Source: Ampullaceana balthica (lineage: Eukaryota > Mollusca > Gastropoda > Lymnaeidae). From it: a stretch of DNA of 64,000 nt. Position 1 is the first letter of the stretch. Every line of letters starts with the position of its first letter. Of the stretch, positions 35,736 to 48,334 are shown in pieces. The position numbers and the translations under genes were made by a program. The stretch is taken from assembly GCA_944989445.1 (NCBI GenBank), contig CALYLW010000165.1, forward strand, positions 191,001-255,000. The letters run 5' to 3'. The notes under the pieces were generated by a model. That model was given only the letters and a program-made list of their open reading frames with translations. It ran no database searches and was not told the DNA's origin.

Positions 35736-35884
35736 TTATTATTATATTTGCTTTAACGTATTATCATAATTTTGACTTTCTATCATCTAATGTTTCTTAA
35801 AGTTCCTAGGTTTAATCATTTAACTATGGTGCTACTCTTTCCAAGTTTGATATTCTCCAGCTATGAATATGCAGCTCTATTTTT

Positions 35885-36479
35885 AAATCCCTTATATTAA
35901 CTTCACCGCCGTCTCTGTCTCTCTCTCTGTCTGTCTCTCTCTCTGTCTCTCTCTCATCATCTCATGGGCTCGGCGGGCGGAAAAACAAAAGTCGAAAATG
36001 ACCCACTTCCAATGATCCGATCGAACTGAAATTTGGCACACGGACCCGTCTTACCTAACAATGCATCGTATCAAAATTTCAGATCGATCGAACGTACCGT
36101 AATTAAATTAATGCATTTTTAGTTTATCCTTATATGAGGTATGTAATTTTAATTCACGATTTGTTATTGTTTTTTTGCCACGTGAAAGTTTGAGCATTGA
36201 GGCGACCCAACGAAACGACGGTGCGCTTTTGTTTACATTTTACGTGTCACTCTGAGCTCGGTCAAGCGAATCGGTGACCAGACTTTTCCCCTCTCCCCCA
36301 CCCACCCCTCCCCCCCCACTAGGGTTATGATGCAAAGTTGAGTTAAGACAGATTCAGTCTGTAAATGTTTGAAAATAATCAATACTGTTTAGTTATGTCT
36401 CATATATAAGGGATTTATAGTCAAAAACTTTGTTTTTACGGGGTTGTTTAATTAAATCCCTTATATTAACTTCACCGGC

Positions 36480-36515
<36 letters not shown>

Positions 36516-36983
36516 GTCTGTCTGTCTTGGGCTCGGCGGGCGGAAAAACAGAAGTAAAAAATGACCCATTTCCCATGATCCGATCAAACTGAAATTTGGC
36601 ACACGGACCCGTCGAACCTAACAATGCATCGTATCAAAATTTCAGATCGATCGAACGTACCATAATTAAATTAATGCATTTTTAGTTTATCCTTATATGA
36701 GGTATGTAATTCAAAATTCACTGTTTGTTATTTTTTTTAAATTCAGGTTCCACGTGAGTTTGAGTTGACGCCGACCGTCGTGTTGACGACGACCGTCGTG
36801 CCGACACCCCCTCACATCCCACCCCCATTTATTAAAGACAAGGGACATCACTCAGTGTCAGTCTGTAAATGTTTAAAAATAATCACTACTGTTAGTTATG
36901 TCTCATATATAAGGGATTTATAGTCAAAAACTTTGTTTTTACGGGTTTGTTTTATTAAATCCCTTATATTAACTTCGCGGCCG

Positions 36984-37014
<31 letters not shown>

Positions 37015-40000
37015 TGGGCTCGGCGGGCGGGCGGAAAAACAGAAGTCAAAAATGACCCACTTCCCATGATCCGATCGAACTGAAATTTGGCACACGGACC
37101 CGTCTGACCTAACAATGCATCGTATCAAAATTTCAGATCGATCGAACGTACCGTAATTAAATTAATGCATTTTTAGTTTATCCTTATATGAGGTATGTAA
37201 TTTAAATTCACTGTTTTGTTATTGTTTTTTTTTCCCACTTCCACGTGAGTTTGAGTTGACGCCGACCGTCGTGTTGACGCCGACCGTCGTGCCGACACCC
37301 CCTCACATCCCACCCCCATTTATTAAAGACAAGGGACATCACTCGGTGTCAGTCTGTAAATGTTTGAAAATAATCAATACTGTTAGTTATGTCTCATATA
37401 TAAGGGATTTATAGTCAAAAACTTTGTTTTTACGGGTTTGTTTTATTTAAATCCCTTATATTAACTTCACCGCCGTCTCTGTCTCTCTCTCTGTCTTGGG
37501 CTCGGCGGGCGGGCGGAAAAACAGAAGTCAAAAATGACCCACTTCCCATGATCCGATCGAACTGAAATTTGGCACACGGACCCGTCTAACCTAACAATGC
37601 ATCGTATCAAAATTTCAGATCGATCGAACGTACCGTAATTAAATTAATGCATTTTTAGTTTATCCTTATATGAGGTATGTAATTTAAATTCACGATTTGT
37701 TATTGTTTTTTTGCCACGTGAAATTTTGAGCTGACGCATTGAGGCGACCCAACGAAACGACGGGCGCTTTTGTTTACATTTTACGTGTCACTCTGAGCTC
37801 GGTCAAGCGAATCGGTGACCAGACTTTTCCCCTCTCCCCCCCACCCACCCCCTCCCCCCACCCACCCCTCCCCCCCCCACTAGGGTTATGATGCAAAGTT
37901 GAGTTAAGACAGATTCAGTCTGTAAATGTTTGAAAATAATCAATACTGTTAGTTATGTCTCATATATAAGGGATTTATAGTCAAAAACTTTGTTTTTACG
38001 GGTTTGTTTTTTAAATCCCTTATATTAACTTCGCGGCCGTCTCTCATCTCTCTCTCATCTCTCTCTCTCTGTCTTGGGCTCGGTCGGGCGGGCGGAAAAA
38101 CAGAAGTCGAAAATGACCCACTTTCCCATGATCCGATCGAACTGAAATTTGGCACACGGACCCGTCTAACCTAACAATGCATCGTATCAAAATTTCAGAT
38201 CGATCGAACGTACCGTAATTAAATTAATGCATTTTTAGTTTATCCTTATATGAGGTATGTAATTTAAATTCACGGTTTGTTTATTGTTTTTTTGCCACGT
38301 GAAATTTTGAGCTGACGCATTGAGGCGACCCAACGAAGCGACGGGCGCTTTTGTTTACATTTTACGTGTCACTCTGAGCTCGGTCAAGCGAATCGGTGAC
38401 CAGACTTTTCCCCTCTCCCCCCACCCACCCCTCCTCCCCCCCCCCACTAGGGTTATGATGCAAAGTTGAGTTAAGACAGATTCAGTCTGTAAATGTTTGA
38501 AAATAATCAATACTGTTAGTTATGTCTCATATATAAGGGATTTATAGTCAAAAACTTTGTTTTTACGGGTTTGTTTTATTAAATCCCTTATATTAACTTC
38601 GCGGCCGTCTCTCATCTCTCTCATCATCTCTCTCTCTCTGTCTTGGGCTCGGCGGGCGGAAAAACAGAAGTCAAAAATGACCCACTTCCCATGATCCGAT
38701 CGAACTGAAATTTGGCACACGGACCCGTCTGACCTAACAATGCATCGTATCAAAATTTCAGATCGATCGAACGTACCGTAATTAAATTAATGCATTTTTA
38801 GTTTATCCTTATATGAGGTATGTAATTCAAAATTCACTGTTTGTTATTGTTTTTTTTCCCCACTTCCACGTGAGTTTGAGTTGACGCCGACCGTCGTGTT
38901 GACGCCGACCGTCGTGCCGACACCCCCTCACATCCCACCCCCATTTATTAAAGACAAGGGACATCACTCGGTGTCAGTCTGTAAATGTTTGAAAATAATC
39001 AATACTGTTAGTTATGTCTCATATATAAGGGATTTATAGTCAAAAACTTTGTTTTTACGGGTTTGTTTTATTAAATCCCTTATATTAACTTCGCGGCCGT
39101 CTCATCATCTCTCTCTCTCATGGGCTGGGCGGGTGGAAAAACAAAAGTCGAAAATGACCCACTTCCCGTGATTCGATCGAGCTGAAATTTGGCACACGGA
39201 CCCGTCTGACCTAACAATGCATCGTATCAAAATTTCAGATCGATCGAACGTACCGTAATTAAATTAATGCATTTTTAGTTTATCCTTATATGAGGTATGT
39301 AATTTAAATTCACGGTTTGTTATTGTTTTTTTGCCACGTGAAATTTTGAGCTGACGCATTGAGGCGACCCAACGAAACGACGGGCGCTTTTGTTTACATT
39401 TTACGTGTCACTCTGAGCTCGGTCAAGCGAATCGGTGACCAGACTTTTCCCCTCTCCCCCCCACCCACCCACCCCTCCCCCCCCACTAGGGTTATGATGC
39501 AAAGTTGAGTTAAGACAGATTCAGTCTGTAAATGTTTGAAAATAATCAATACTGTTAGTTATGTCTCATATATAAGGGATTTATAGTCAAAAACTTTGTT
39601 TTTACGGGTTTGTTTTTTAAATCCCTTATATTAACTTCGCGGCCGTCTCTCATCTCTCTCATCATCTCTCTCTCTCTGTCTTGGGCTCGGCGGGCGGGCG
39701 GAAAAACAGAAGTCGAAAATGAACCCATTTCCCATGATCCGATCGAACTGAAATTTGGCACACGGACCCGTCTAACCTAACAATGCATCGTATCAAAATT
39801 TCAGATCGATCGAACGTACCGTAATTAAATTAATGCATTTTTAGTTTATCCTTATATGAGGTATGTAATTTAAATTCACGGTTTGTTTATTGTTTTTTTG
39901 CTACGTGAAATTTTGAGCTGACGCATTGAGGCGACCCAACGAAGCGACGGGCGCTTTTGTTTACATTTTACGTGTCACTCTGAGCTCGGTCAAGCGAATC

Positions 40001-42270
40001 GGTGACCAGACTTTTCCCCTCTCCCCCCACCCACCCCTCCTCCCCCCCCCCACTAGGGTTATGATGCAAAGTTGAGTTAAGACAGATTCAGTCTGTAAAT
40101 GTTTGAAAATGATCAATACTGTTAGTTATGTCTCATATATAAGGGATTTATAGTCAAAAACTTTGTTTTTACGGGTTTGTTTTATTAAATCCCTTATATT
40201 AACTTCGCGGCCGTCTCATCATCTCTCTCATCATCTCTCTCTCTCTGTCTTGGGCTCGGCGGGCGGAAAAACAGAAGTCAAAAATGACCCACTTCCCATG
40301 ATCCGATCGAACTGAAATTTGGCACACGGACCCGTCTGACCTAACAATGCATCGTATCAAAATTTCAGATCGATCGAACGTACCGTAATTAAATTAATGC
40401 ATTTTTAGTTTATCCTTATATGAGGTATGTAATTCAAAATTCACTGTTTGTTATTGTTTTTTTTCCCCACTTCCACGTGAGTTTGAGTTGACGCCGACCG
40501 TCGTGTTGACGCCGACCGTCGTGCCGACACCCCCTCACATCCCACCCCCCATTTATTAAAGACAAGGGACATCACTCGGTGTCAGTCTGTAAATGTTTGA
40601 AAATAATCAATACTGTTAGTTATGTCTCATATATAAGGGATTTATAGTCAAAAACTTTGTTTTTACGGGTTTGTTTTATTAAATCCCTTATATTAACTTC
40701 GCGGCCGTCTCATCATCTCTCTCATCTCATGGGCTGGGCGGGCGGAAAAAGAAAAGTCGAAAATGACCCACTTCCCGTGATTCGATCGAGCTGAAATTTG
40801 GCACACTGACACGTCTGACCTAACAATGCATCGTATCAAAATTTCAGATCGATCGAACGTACCGTAATTAAATTAATGCATTTTTAGTTTATCCTTATAT
40901 GAGGTATGTAATTCAAATTCACGGTTTGTTATTGTTTTTTTCCACGTGAGTTTGAGTTGACGCATTGAGGCGACCCATCGAAGCGACGGGGTGCTTTTGT
41001 TTACATTTTACGTGTCACGCTGAGCTCGGTCAAGCGAATCGGTGACCAGACTTTTCCCCTCTCCCCCTCCCACCCCCCCTAGGGTTATGAAGCAAACTTG
41101 AGTTAAGACAGATTCAGTCTGTAAATGTTTGAAAATAATCAATACTGTTAGTTATGTCTCATATATAAGGGATTTATAGTCAAAAACTTTGTTTTTACGG
41201 GTTTGTTTTATTAAATCCCTTATATTAACTTCGCGGCCGTCTCATCATCTCATCATCTCATGGGCGGTTTGTTATTGTTTTTTTCCACGTGAGTTTGAGT
41301 TGACGCTTAGACGTCGACCGTCGTGCCGACACCCCCCTCACGTCCCATCCCCCGTTGAAAGACAGAGGACATCACTCGGTGTCAGTCTGTAAATATTTGT
41401 GGCGTTGGAAAATAATCAATACTTATAATTATGACTCAAACATAAGGGATTTATAGTAGAAAACTTTGTTTTTACGGGTTTGTTTCATTAAATCCCTTAT
41501 ATTAACTTCGCGGCCGGTCATCTCTGTCGTCATCTCATGGGCGGGCGGGCAGAAAAACAAAAGTAAAAAATGACCCACTTCCCGTGATCCGATCGAGCTG
41601 AAATTTGGCACACGGACCCGTCTAACCTAACAATGCATCGTATCAAAATTTCAGATCGATCGAAACGTACCGTAATTAAATTAATGCATTTTTAGTTTAT
41701 CCTTATATGAGGTATGTAATTCAAATTCACGGTTTGTTATTGTTTTTTTCCCACGTGAAAGTTTGAGTTGACGCTTTGAGGCGACCCATCGACGTACCCG
41801 CGTGCTTTTGTTTACATTTTACGTGTCATGCTGAGCTCGGTCAAGCGAATCGGTGACCAGCCTTTTCCCCCTCTACCACAGGGTTATGAAGCAAAGTTGA
41901 GTTACGACAGATTCAGTCTGTAAATATTTGTAAAATACTTTTAGTTATGTCTCATATATAAGGGATTTATAGTCAAAAACTTTGTTTTTACGGTTTGTTT
42001 TATTTTTTTTAATGCTCTATAATTTTTACTAGTCTTATATTAGCTTGCTTTGTAAGTTTAATTGGAACCGTCCGTCCAACTATTTGTTTATAATTTTTTT
42101 CACGTGCCAGTTCACGCGTTGACGCCGACCGTCACTGTTCACACCCCCTACCGTCCCTGCGCCCAGGGGAGATAAAAAAACCAGGGGAGATAATTCTGTT
42201 TCAGTCTGTAAATGTCGCGTTTGAACATAATCACTACTTTTAGTTATGTCTCATATATAAGGGATTTATA
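35885..42270 (+). repeat. 6.4-kb tandem array of about 0.5-kb units with higher-order structure
   Basis: Units start (AAATCCCTTATATTAACTTC) at 35885, 36454, 36957, 37449, 38013, 38581, 39073, 39619, 40187, 40681, 41213 and 41490, with a divergent last unit ending near 42270. Each has a CT microsatellite, GGCGGGCGGAAAAAC, a conserved core around TTTCAGATCGATCGAACGTA and the end TATATAAGGGATTTATAGTC. Two types alternate. A (about 565 bp) has the GAGGCGACCCAACGAA and CGGTCAAGCGAATCGGTGAC blocks. B (about 492 bp) has GACGCCGACCGTCGTG repeats and ACATCACTCGGTGTCAGTCT. The order is A B B A A B A A B A b A. The first and last 13 bp are inverted repeats (AAATCCCTTATAT / ATATAAGGGATTT). No coding sequence. 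Confidence 0.92.
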
Positions 42271-42515
42271 GTCAAAAGGTAAGCTGGCTTTGCACTTACT
42301 GTAAAATGCGTAGACTAAAAAGTAGAAAATTAGTGCATTTTTAATATAAGACTAGTTTTTAAAAAGTGTTTTTAAGGTTAATTATTATGTTTTCTTTACT
42401 TTGTTGATTGGGTCCCGTACAACTCCAAATGAGAATGGGCACCTGCAGAGGCGTCACTAGGGTTGGTGTCACCCGGGGCGGTAGTTCATGGTGTCACCCC
42501 TTCACGACTGAAGGG

Positions 42516-42905
42516 GCCGTCCATAAATGACGTCACGCGATGTTGTCGATTTTTACCCTACCCTCCCCCAGCGTCATACTTTGTCACAAAAACTTAGACC
42601 CCACCCCTTTTTAACGATATGACGTCACCAAGCTTTGACCCCCCCCCCAGCCGTATTTTCTCAATAAAAATTAGCATGTTGCAAATTATTATTTTTTCAT
42701 TTAAATATGTATTTAGGGTAAGTCTGCACTCTAATAGCGTAAGACGCGTGAAGTCATTGAAAACGTAATTAAATAAATGGTAAACAATCAATTAATTTAA
42801 GTGGAACTTTTATTTAAAGTTGCGCGTTTTTGATGTGACGTCACATTTCTCAAACACCCCCCTCCTCGTACCACATCGTCACAGATGCGTGACACTCCCC
42901 CTATG
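42516..42905. mobile_element. GGGGCCGTCCATAAATGACG-type inverted-repeat element
   Basis: It opens GGGGCCGTCCATAAATGACG then TCACGCGATG, has the family interior (TTAGCATGTTGCAAAT, AACTTTTATTTAAAGTTGCG, TGATGTGACGTCACATTTCT), and ends in a damaged ACAGATGCGTGACACTCCCCC. It is related to 33465-35294 and inserted in the hAT element. Confidence 0.7.
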
Positions 42906-42999
42906 GCGGATTAAAACGGGGGTGCGGAACGGGCTAAAGCCCACAATAATTTAAGGGCCCCCAAACTTTTTATGAATTATAGTGTATAATAAAGATGCA

Positions 43000-44764
43000 G
43001 GCCATTATGTTTGTACGAATCCCTGAAAATGCCTTGGACAGTCATACGGCAGTGCGGCAAATGAGTAGGAAGTATAACTGAAACCAGGCTATTCTTCGTG
43101 AGAAGTACATTGTAGCTCATTATGTGCCGTGCACAGCTCATTTTTAAAATTTGGTTGGGAAAAGAGCAGCAGTTTGTCCTACTGCGGTCAGATTTTTTTG
43201 TCTTCTTCAAAATCTTTATACCCGACTTGTTGCATCTACTCATCGTTGACAGGTACTTCAAAAACATATGAAATTGATACATGCTAACTGCTAACAAAGC
43301 CTTGTCTGACACAAGATAGTCAGCCTGACATTATTCTGTAAGGTCTGTTAATATCTCATACCATGAGAATATCGCAGCACTGGAAGAATTAGCAACGAAT
43401 GAAAATCAGCCACGTGACTGCCGACTTGAAGAAGAAGGATTTCTAAAGGAAATTGAACAACTGGAAGTCGTTATTTTACTTGAAATTTGGGAAACCATTT
43501 TAGAAAGGAAGTCTATCATTGAGTTGGTTAAAAAATAGCATTCTTAATTTTATTCCGATGAAGACAAAGGAAAGGAAAAGTCCGCGGTAAAAACAGTGTA
43601 AACAATCTTCAGTACTATCAAACAAAAAAGAAAGCGTCAGTTTGATAAAGTGACATCAACAAAACAGTATTCTCCTGGAGAAAAAAATTCAAGATTGAGG
43701 TATTTCTGGTAATCATTGGCAAACTTTCTTAAGCCCTACAACATTGGTTAGGTGCATATAAATACATCCATGAGAAGTTTGGCTTTCTTACAAACCTAAC
43801 TGAGCTGAGCACTTTTGCCACCCGATGGGCAGCAGCAAAGTTAATGGAAGAACATTTAAGTGATTTCGAAGAAGGGGTCAGGTAAATCCGAAGCAACCGT
43901 TTCGTCCCCCTCAATTTACTAGCAACGCTATCGAGCGGTGCCGGTTTAGGGCAAGGAGCGCCAGTACGGATTCGCAAAAAGTACCGCGAAGAACGCATTG
44001 GACGCCAGCTCTGAGGAAACCTTCCAGTGGGGATTGCACCCTAGGTAGGTCTTTGATGATCCCCCGGTCTGCGGCGGTCCTAACCATGGAGAGTCGTGTG
44101 CTTTGCCGGGATGGTGCCAAAGTGGTAGCGGGTCGTAGTAGGAAATTCCACCACCTCCTTGTGAGGGCAACTTAGTGGGGGGCATCTTCGACTGTATGTC
44201 CTGGATGCCCAGGTGGCCGCTTCAGAAGTGACCGCGTTTGGGGGGGGGGTCCTCAGCTGTTACGTCCCTCTTTGGTGGCCAGATGGCTAAGGGGGTCTTC
44301 CGGGAAGACCCATACAGAGCACTAGGCTCGGGGCTTCTGATTTTCTTCCACATGTAGGTTCTTGAGTGATTTTGAAGACTGCTTACCTTCAGAATTAGTC
44401 CAATTTTCAGAACTCTTAAAAAAGTTATTGTCCAGTCCCTGGCTCAGGGTAAGGAAAAGAAATTACCACAAAGCGAAACTAAAAAAATTTGCACAGAGCT
44501 AAAAATGTTGCTGCTTTTGAATGAGCCATAGATCTATTTCACACAGTCCTTTACAAATGTACACATCGCACTTCGCATCTATCTTTCAATGATGACATCA
44601 AACTGCAGCTGATAGCGATCCTTTTCAAAGTTGAAAAGAATATATAATGAGTTAGAATTTGCATGGGACGAAAAGGGCTGAATATGCTTTCTCAAATGAG
44701 CATTGAAAAGGAACTTGTAAGCTTACGCAGCTTTATTGACTTGATTGAAAACTTCGCCATTTGA
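43000..44764 (+). pseudogene. hAT transposase pseudogene (ZMYM1-like lineage)
   Basis: Plus-strand pieces in several frames follow the ZMYM1-like hAT transposase in order: GQSYGSAAN, then after a frameshift MSRKYN, then NLVGKRAAVCPTAVRFFCLL with QNLY and STHR, then NKALSDTR, then HENIAALEELATNENQPRDC with VILLEIWETIL, and finally LNMLSQMSIEKELVSLRSFI before the stop at 44762-44764. Many stops and frameshifts and one large insertion make it dead. It fits the ends and TSD of the enclosing element. Assignment to this lineage is from memory of the family. Confidence 0.8.
43873..44361. mobile_element. Unidentified GC-rich insertion with 17-bp target duplication
   Basis: The transposase pseudogene is interrupted. 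TTAAGTGATTTCGAAGA (43856-43872) recurs as TTGAGTGATTTTGAAGA (44362-44378), 15 of 17 identical. The sequence between is GC-richer than its host and has no match that I recognise. A long target duplication suggests insertion by retrotransposition, such as a SINE or truncated LINE. Its open frames on the minus strand (up to 89 codons) resemble nothing known to me. Confidence 0.6.
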
Positions 44765-45008
44765 AAAATTCGCAAACGAAAGTTGTAGGTTGAAATAATA
44801 ATCAAACATATTTTTCAATAATTTTTGTTATTTCAAATAGAGAAAAGAATTCGTTACCACATGAATTATTTTTTTTAATACGGAATAACGCGTAATACTA
44901 TTCTTTACGGGGGTGCGTTCGTAAACACTATACAGCGTAAGTCGGGATGGGACCTTCGTAACCGGAGGACTACCTGTATATAAACATGCATATCTATGCT
45001 TTCACGCC

Positions 45009-45012
<4 letters not shown>

Positions 45013-45042
<30 letters not shown>
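45013..45042. repeat. (TA)n microsatellite
   Basis: About 15 TA dinucleotides inside the hAT element's 3' region. Confidence 0.95.
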
Positions 45043-45049
<7 letters not shown>

Positions 45050-45837
45050 TAACTCAAAGACATTGAAATCATAATTTTCCTCAAGAAAAACATCAACAAA
45101 GAAAACCCATCTTTCGAATTTTTTTGGGGGGAGGGGGGTGGTGATAAAATTCTTATTCCCCCCCACCCCGATGTGGTGGAGGGAGTCGTGAGGTGGGATT
45201 CGTTCATGCTGTCGGTGTGTCCAAGCCAAAATGGCTCAATATCTTTTAAAATAGAAGACACTGCCTCTTTCATTCCAGCCTTTTTAAAGATCTCTCTGCT
45301 GCGAATATTTCTTTTCTTTTTTTCTTATTTGTTTTAATGTTGTTCGTGGGTTGGGACTGTTTTATTATTGCAAGTTAACTGATATTTTTTTAGTAAGAAT
45401 TTTTCGCGTTTAACGTATTTCATTGTATTTCTTAATTTCTTTCTAGATTAAAAAATTTGTCATCTTTTGTTTTCTGACATATAATCGTACACAGTAAAAT
45501 TTTAGGCTCGGTGTCACCCCCTGATGGGTGTCATCCGGGGCGGCCCGCCCCCCCCCGCTAGTGACGCCACTGGGCACCTGACATAAGTTAGGGAAACAAA
45601 GGCGGCTGGGAAATGTCATGGTCTCATTGCCGTTACCTTTGAACGCTGCGTCACTTGCCAATACGTTATTACCAGAACGTAGGACACAATAATCATATGT
45701 ATAGAAGGAGCTTCTGTATAGATAAGACGAAAAAAGATGTATATTCTAGTAGCCCATAGGTCTCACCAAAGTAAGGTAGCATTTTTGTTTTATCCTATTA
45801 TTATTATCACATTTTAAAAAGTTTCTTTTATACAGAA

Positions 45838-45985
45838 GATTGTTGGGTCCTACGCCTAGCCTATAGAAGATTTATATTTATTATTGAATTTTATTAGAGT
45901 TATGATAGTGTTTAGGTCTTCTTATTTTAGTCAGACAACCCACTCCACGCCCACATACCAGACGGGAAGGAGGTGTGTATGCATT
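45838..45985 (-). mobile_element. CR1/jockey-like LINE 3' end, minus orientation
   Basis: On the minus strand it reads GGCGTGGAGTGGGTTGTCTG, a TTAAA-less variant of the ORF end, then GGCGTAGGACCCAACAATCT then TCTG. It is paired with a plus-oriented copy about 300 bp downstream. Confidence 0.65.
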
Positions 45986-46289
45986 TGTTCTTGCACATGA
46001 ACAAATTGTTTTAATCTCTTTCCTATCCGGGTATTGTATTATATTTTTTAAGGATTAAAAAAAATTCTCGTTCCAAGTTAGAATTTCACGTCTTAAGTTT
46101 TTATTACTTCTTTGATATTTGTTCTTCTATCCTCTAGTGTTTCTAGGTTAAGTGATTTAGCTAATTTTGTTACTCTTGTCAACTGTGAATATCCGCCAGT
46201 AAAGAATCTTGAATTTGTTATAGTATAGTATAGTCAATCTCTGTATTCTTAGGTAGGCGGGCCCTAACAAATTCTCGTTCTTCCCGTCC

Positions 46290-46455
46290 GGAATTCGGGC
46301 GTGTCATGGGTTGCCTGAAGAAACCAGGAAAACCAACAATTTATCAAAATTTAAAACTCTAATAGAAATGCAGGACTACACACAAACCATGGATAACCGT
46401 AGGACGTAATATATCTTTATATAGAAGGAGCGTCTGTAACAGATATGATAAAATA
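46290..46455 (+). mobile_element. CR1/jockey-like LINE 3' end, plus orientation
   Basis: GGGTTGCCTGAAGAAACCAG then AAAACCAACAATTTATCAAA, ATGGATAACCGTAGGACGTA and the tail TAGAAGGAGCGTCTGTAACA then GATATGATAAAATAA. It is the same 3' tail as at 35487-35735 and 56095-56292. Confidence 0.75.
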
Positions 46456-48331
46456 ACAGATTGTAATTCTGGTTTTGAAATGTATCCGTTAATTCCATTA
46501 ATTATTGTATTAAAAGTCACTTGTAAATAACTAACAAAGGCTAATTTCTTTAATTTATTTTCAATTTTTTTTTGTATTGAACAAAATTCACATCTTATCT
46601 TATCACATTGCTTTAACTTTATCTATATTTCTAAAACTTCTCAAAAGAAATTCTATTCATCTTTAAGTAATACTAGATCACTTTAAAAAAAAATGAACCT
46701 GACCTAAAAAATAATTTTTTATGATAAATGATAATAAACTTTGTTGGCATATTAAAAAAAAATCCAATGAAAGTTATTAAATTAACTATATATTTTTTTC
46801 TTTAAACGTTTTATGGTGCACGATCAACGTTTTGATAATTCTAGGTTCTACCATATTTATATTACAGTAATATTAGTAATAACTTTTACAAAATGTAATA
46901 TTTACACATTATTCCCAAATTTAAATTTAAATTAATAAAAATTATAATTTTGAAAGCTATATTTATTTATTATCTGCCAAATTCTGCTAGAAGATTGAGT
47001 AGTTACGTATTTCTATTTACTTTTGGGATTTAGACTATTTGCCCTTTATTAGTAATGTTAGAATAATTATCGTTTTTATTTATAAAATAAAAAGAACTTA
47101 TTTATACTTTATAAGAAACGTTATTGAATGAAAATTAAATCATCATGGAATTTAAAAACTACATTGACAATTTTAAAATGAAATGCAGTTATTTTTCAAA
47201 ATCTATACGATTTTCGCGGTAATAGAATTCATGTCGATAATTATATCAAATTGGAGCTTGATGCCATATTGGCGTTTTAATTTTTTAGTCTAATAAATAA
47301 ACTTGGTTCCATTGTTGATTTCGTAACAGCTGGCTGGTGGTCTACAATGCTACAACTATTTAAAAAATAATGGATATCCAACTCTAACAGTTTAGAAAGT
47401 TATTTAAAGCACCAAGTACCTGAATTTCTTATTGTATTATTTACTTGTTACTTATAAATAACGACATTTAAGATATGATATTTGGAAATGTCTAGTTAAA
47501 ATTAGGTATGAATTAAAGTAAACTATACTATAAATAAATAAATTTACTATACTAACCTAAAATGAAAATGATAAAATTAATTATTATGAATTGAATTCAA
47601 ATCAATAACACAATTATTATGCCAATGTCGTATCAATGCCAGTATTCAATATCACCAATCATCCAATTAATTAATTAAATGCAATGAAGCTGAATCAGTT
47701 TGAGTGAAATAAGCGAATAAGTCTCCGTCCATCAACTAAATGAACATTTTAATTAATATTAGGCCTAATTATCAGAATCAGATAATATATCATAATCATG
47801 GGCATCAATTGTCAAGTCTAATTTCACTGACTGACTGTCAGCTGTCATTTATTATTTATATTGCCTCAATGTCAATTGCCAAAGAATGTGACTGTGGTCA
47901 TGGTAATGTGGTTGTGAGTGTGATTTAAGCCAATTATTTTATTTTATATACAAAACAACAATAGTGTCAATAGTAAAAATATAGGATGTTGCTAGCGTTA
48001 CGACATGTCATAACGCTAGACAGGAAACTGGTGCTACAACCAGCAGACGATTCGACAGGATGTTGCCAGCGTTACGGCATGTCTTAGCCTTAGCAGTAGA
48101 CACTTCGAAAAAAACAAAGTCGCTATAATATCTTAAAAAACTCTTCTTAATATTTTATACGCATCTATAATACGATATTAATAGATCTGGGCTTATTTAT
48201 GTTGTGTGTATTAATTCTAAAATCTAAATTTATTTAAATAGATTTAATCAACGTATCCGCTTTTTAGAATAAGAAGAACACAAATTACAATTACCAGCAC
48301 ATTCATTGTGGTTTTAAATTAAATTTAAAAA
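46456..48331. other. AT-rich intergenic sequence
   Basis: This is very AT-rich (long runs of A and T). Apart from the inverted motif at 47984-48120 I see no exon, element end or tandem repeat. Confidence 0.5.
47984..48120. repeat. Inverted-repeat motif related to the hairpin at 48767
   Basis: GGATGTTGCTAGCGTTACGA then CATGTCATAACGCTAG forms an imperfect inverted repeat, and GGATGTTGCCAGCGTTACGG then CATGTC repeats it downstream. CAGCAGACGATTCGAC and AGCAGTAGACACTTCGAAAA flank them, like the copy at 48767-48870. Confidence 0.65.
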
Positions 48332-48334
48332 AAT

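Larger units (their letters stand above)
42446..45572 (+). mobile_element. hAT element, degraded, with perfect 8-bp TSD
   Basis: It begins CAGAGGCGTCACTAGGG and ends CCGCTAGTGACGCCACTG. The 8-bp GGCACCTG is repeated exactly on each side (42438-42445, 45573-45580). Subterminal blocks are mirrored too: GGTGTCACCCGGGGCGG at left and GATGGGTGTCATCCGGGGCG at right. It contains a ZMYM1-like transposase pseudogene (43000-44764), a MITE (42516-42905) and an unidentified insertion (43873-44361). Confidence 0.92.
42400..45735 (+). mobile_element. SINE copy split by a hAT element
   Basis: The left piece (about 42400-42445) ends ATGAGAATGGGCACCTG. The right piece (45573-45735) resumes GGCACCTGACATAAGTTAGG and continues through GCGGCTGGGAAATG, CGCTGCGTCACTTGCCAA to AGAAGGAGCTTCTGTATAGA plus TAAGACG. 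The SINE reads continuously once the 42446-45572 element and one copy of GGCACCTG are removed. The tRNA-like head is not visible in the left piece. Confidence 0.8.

Noticed and set aside
36393..41611. Recurrent minus-strand frames (about 60-77 codons) starting [10 protein letters not shown] in the tandem array
   Set aside because: The similarity follows from the repeated DNA. CT-microsatellite length changes alter the frame between units, so there is no sign of protein selection.
43729..44185. Three overlapping minus-strand frames of 69-89 codons
   Set aside because: They fall mostly in the GC-rich unidentified insertion, match nothing I know and are cut by the insertion border.
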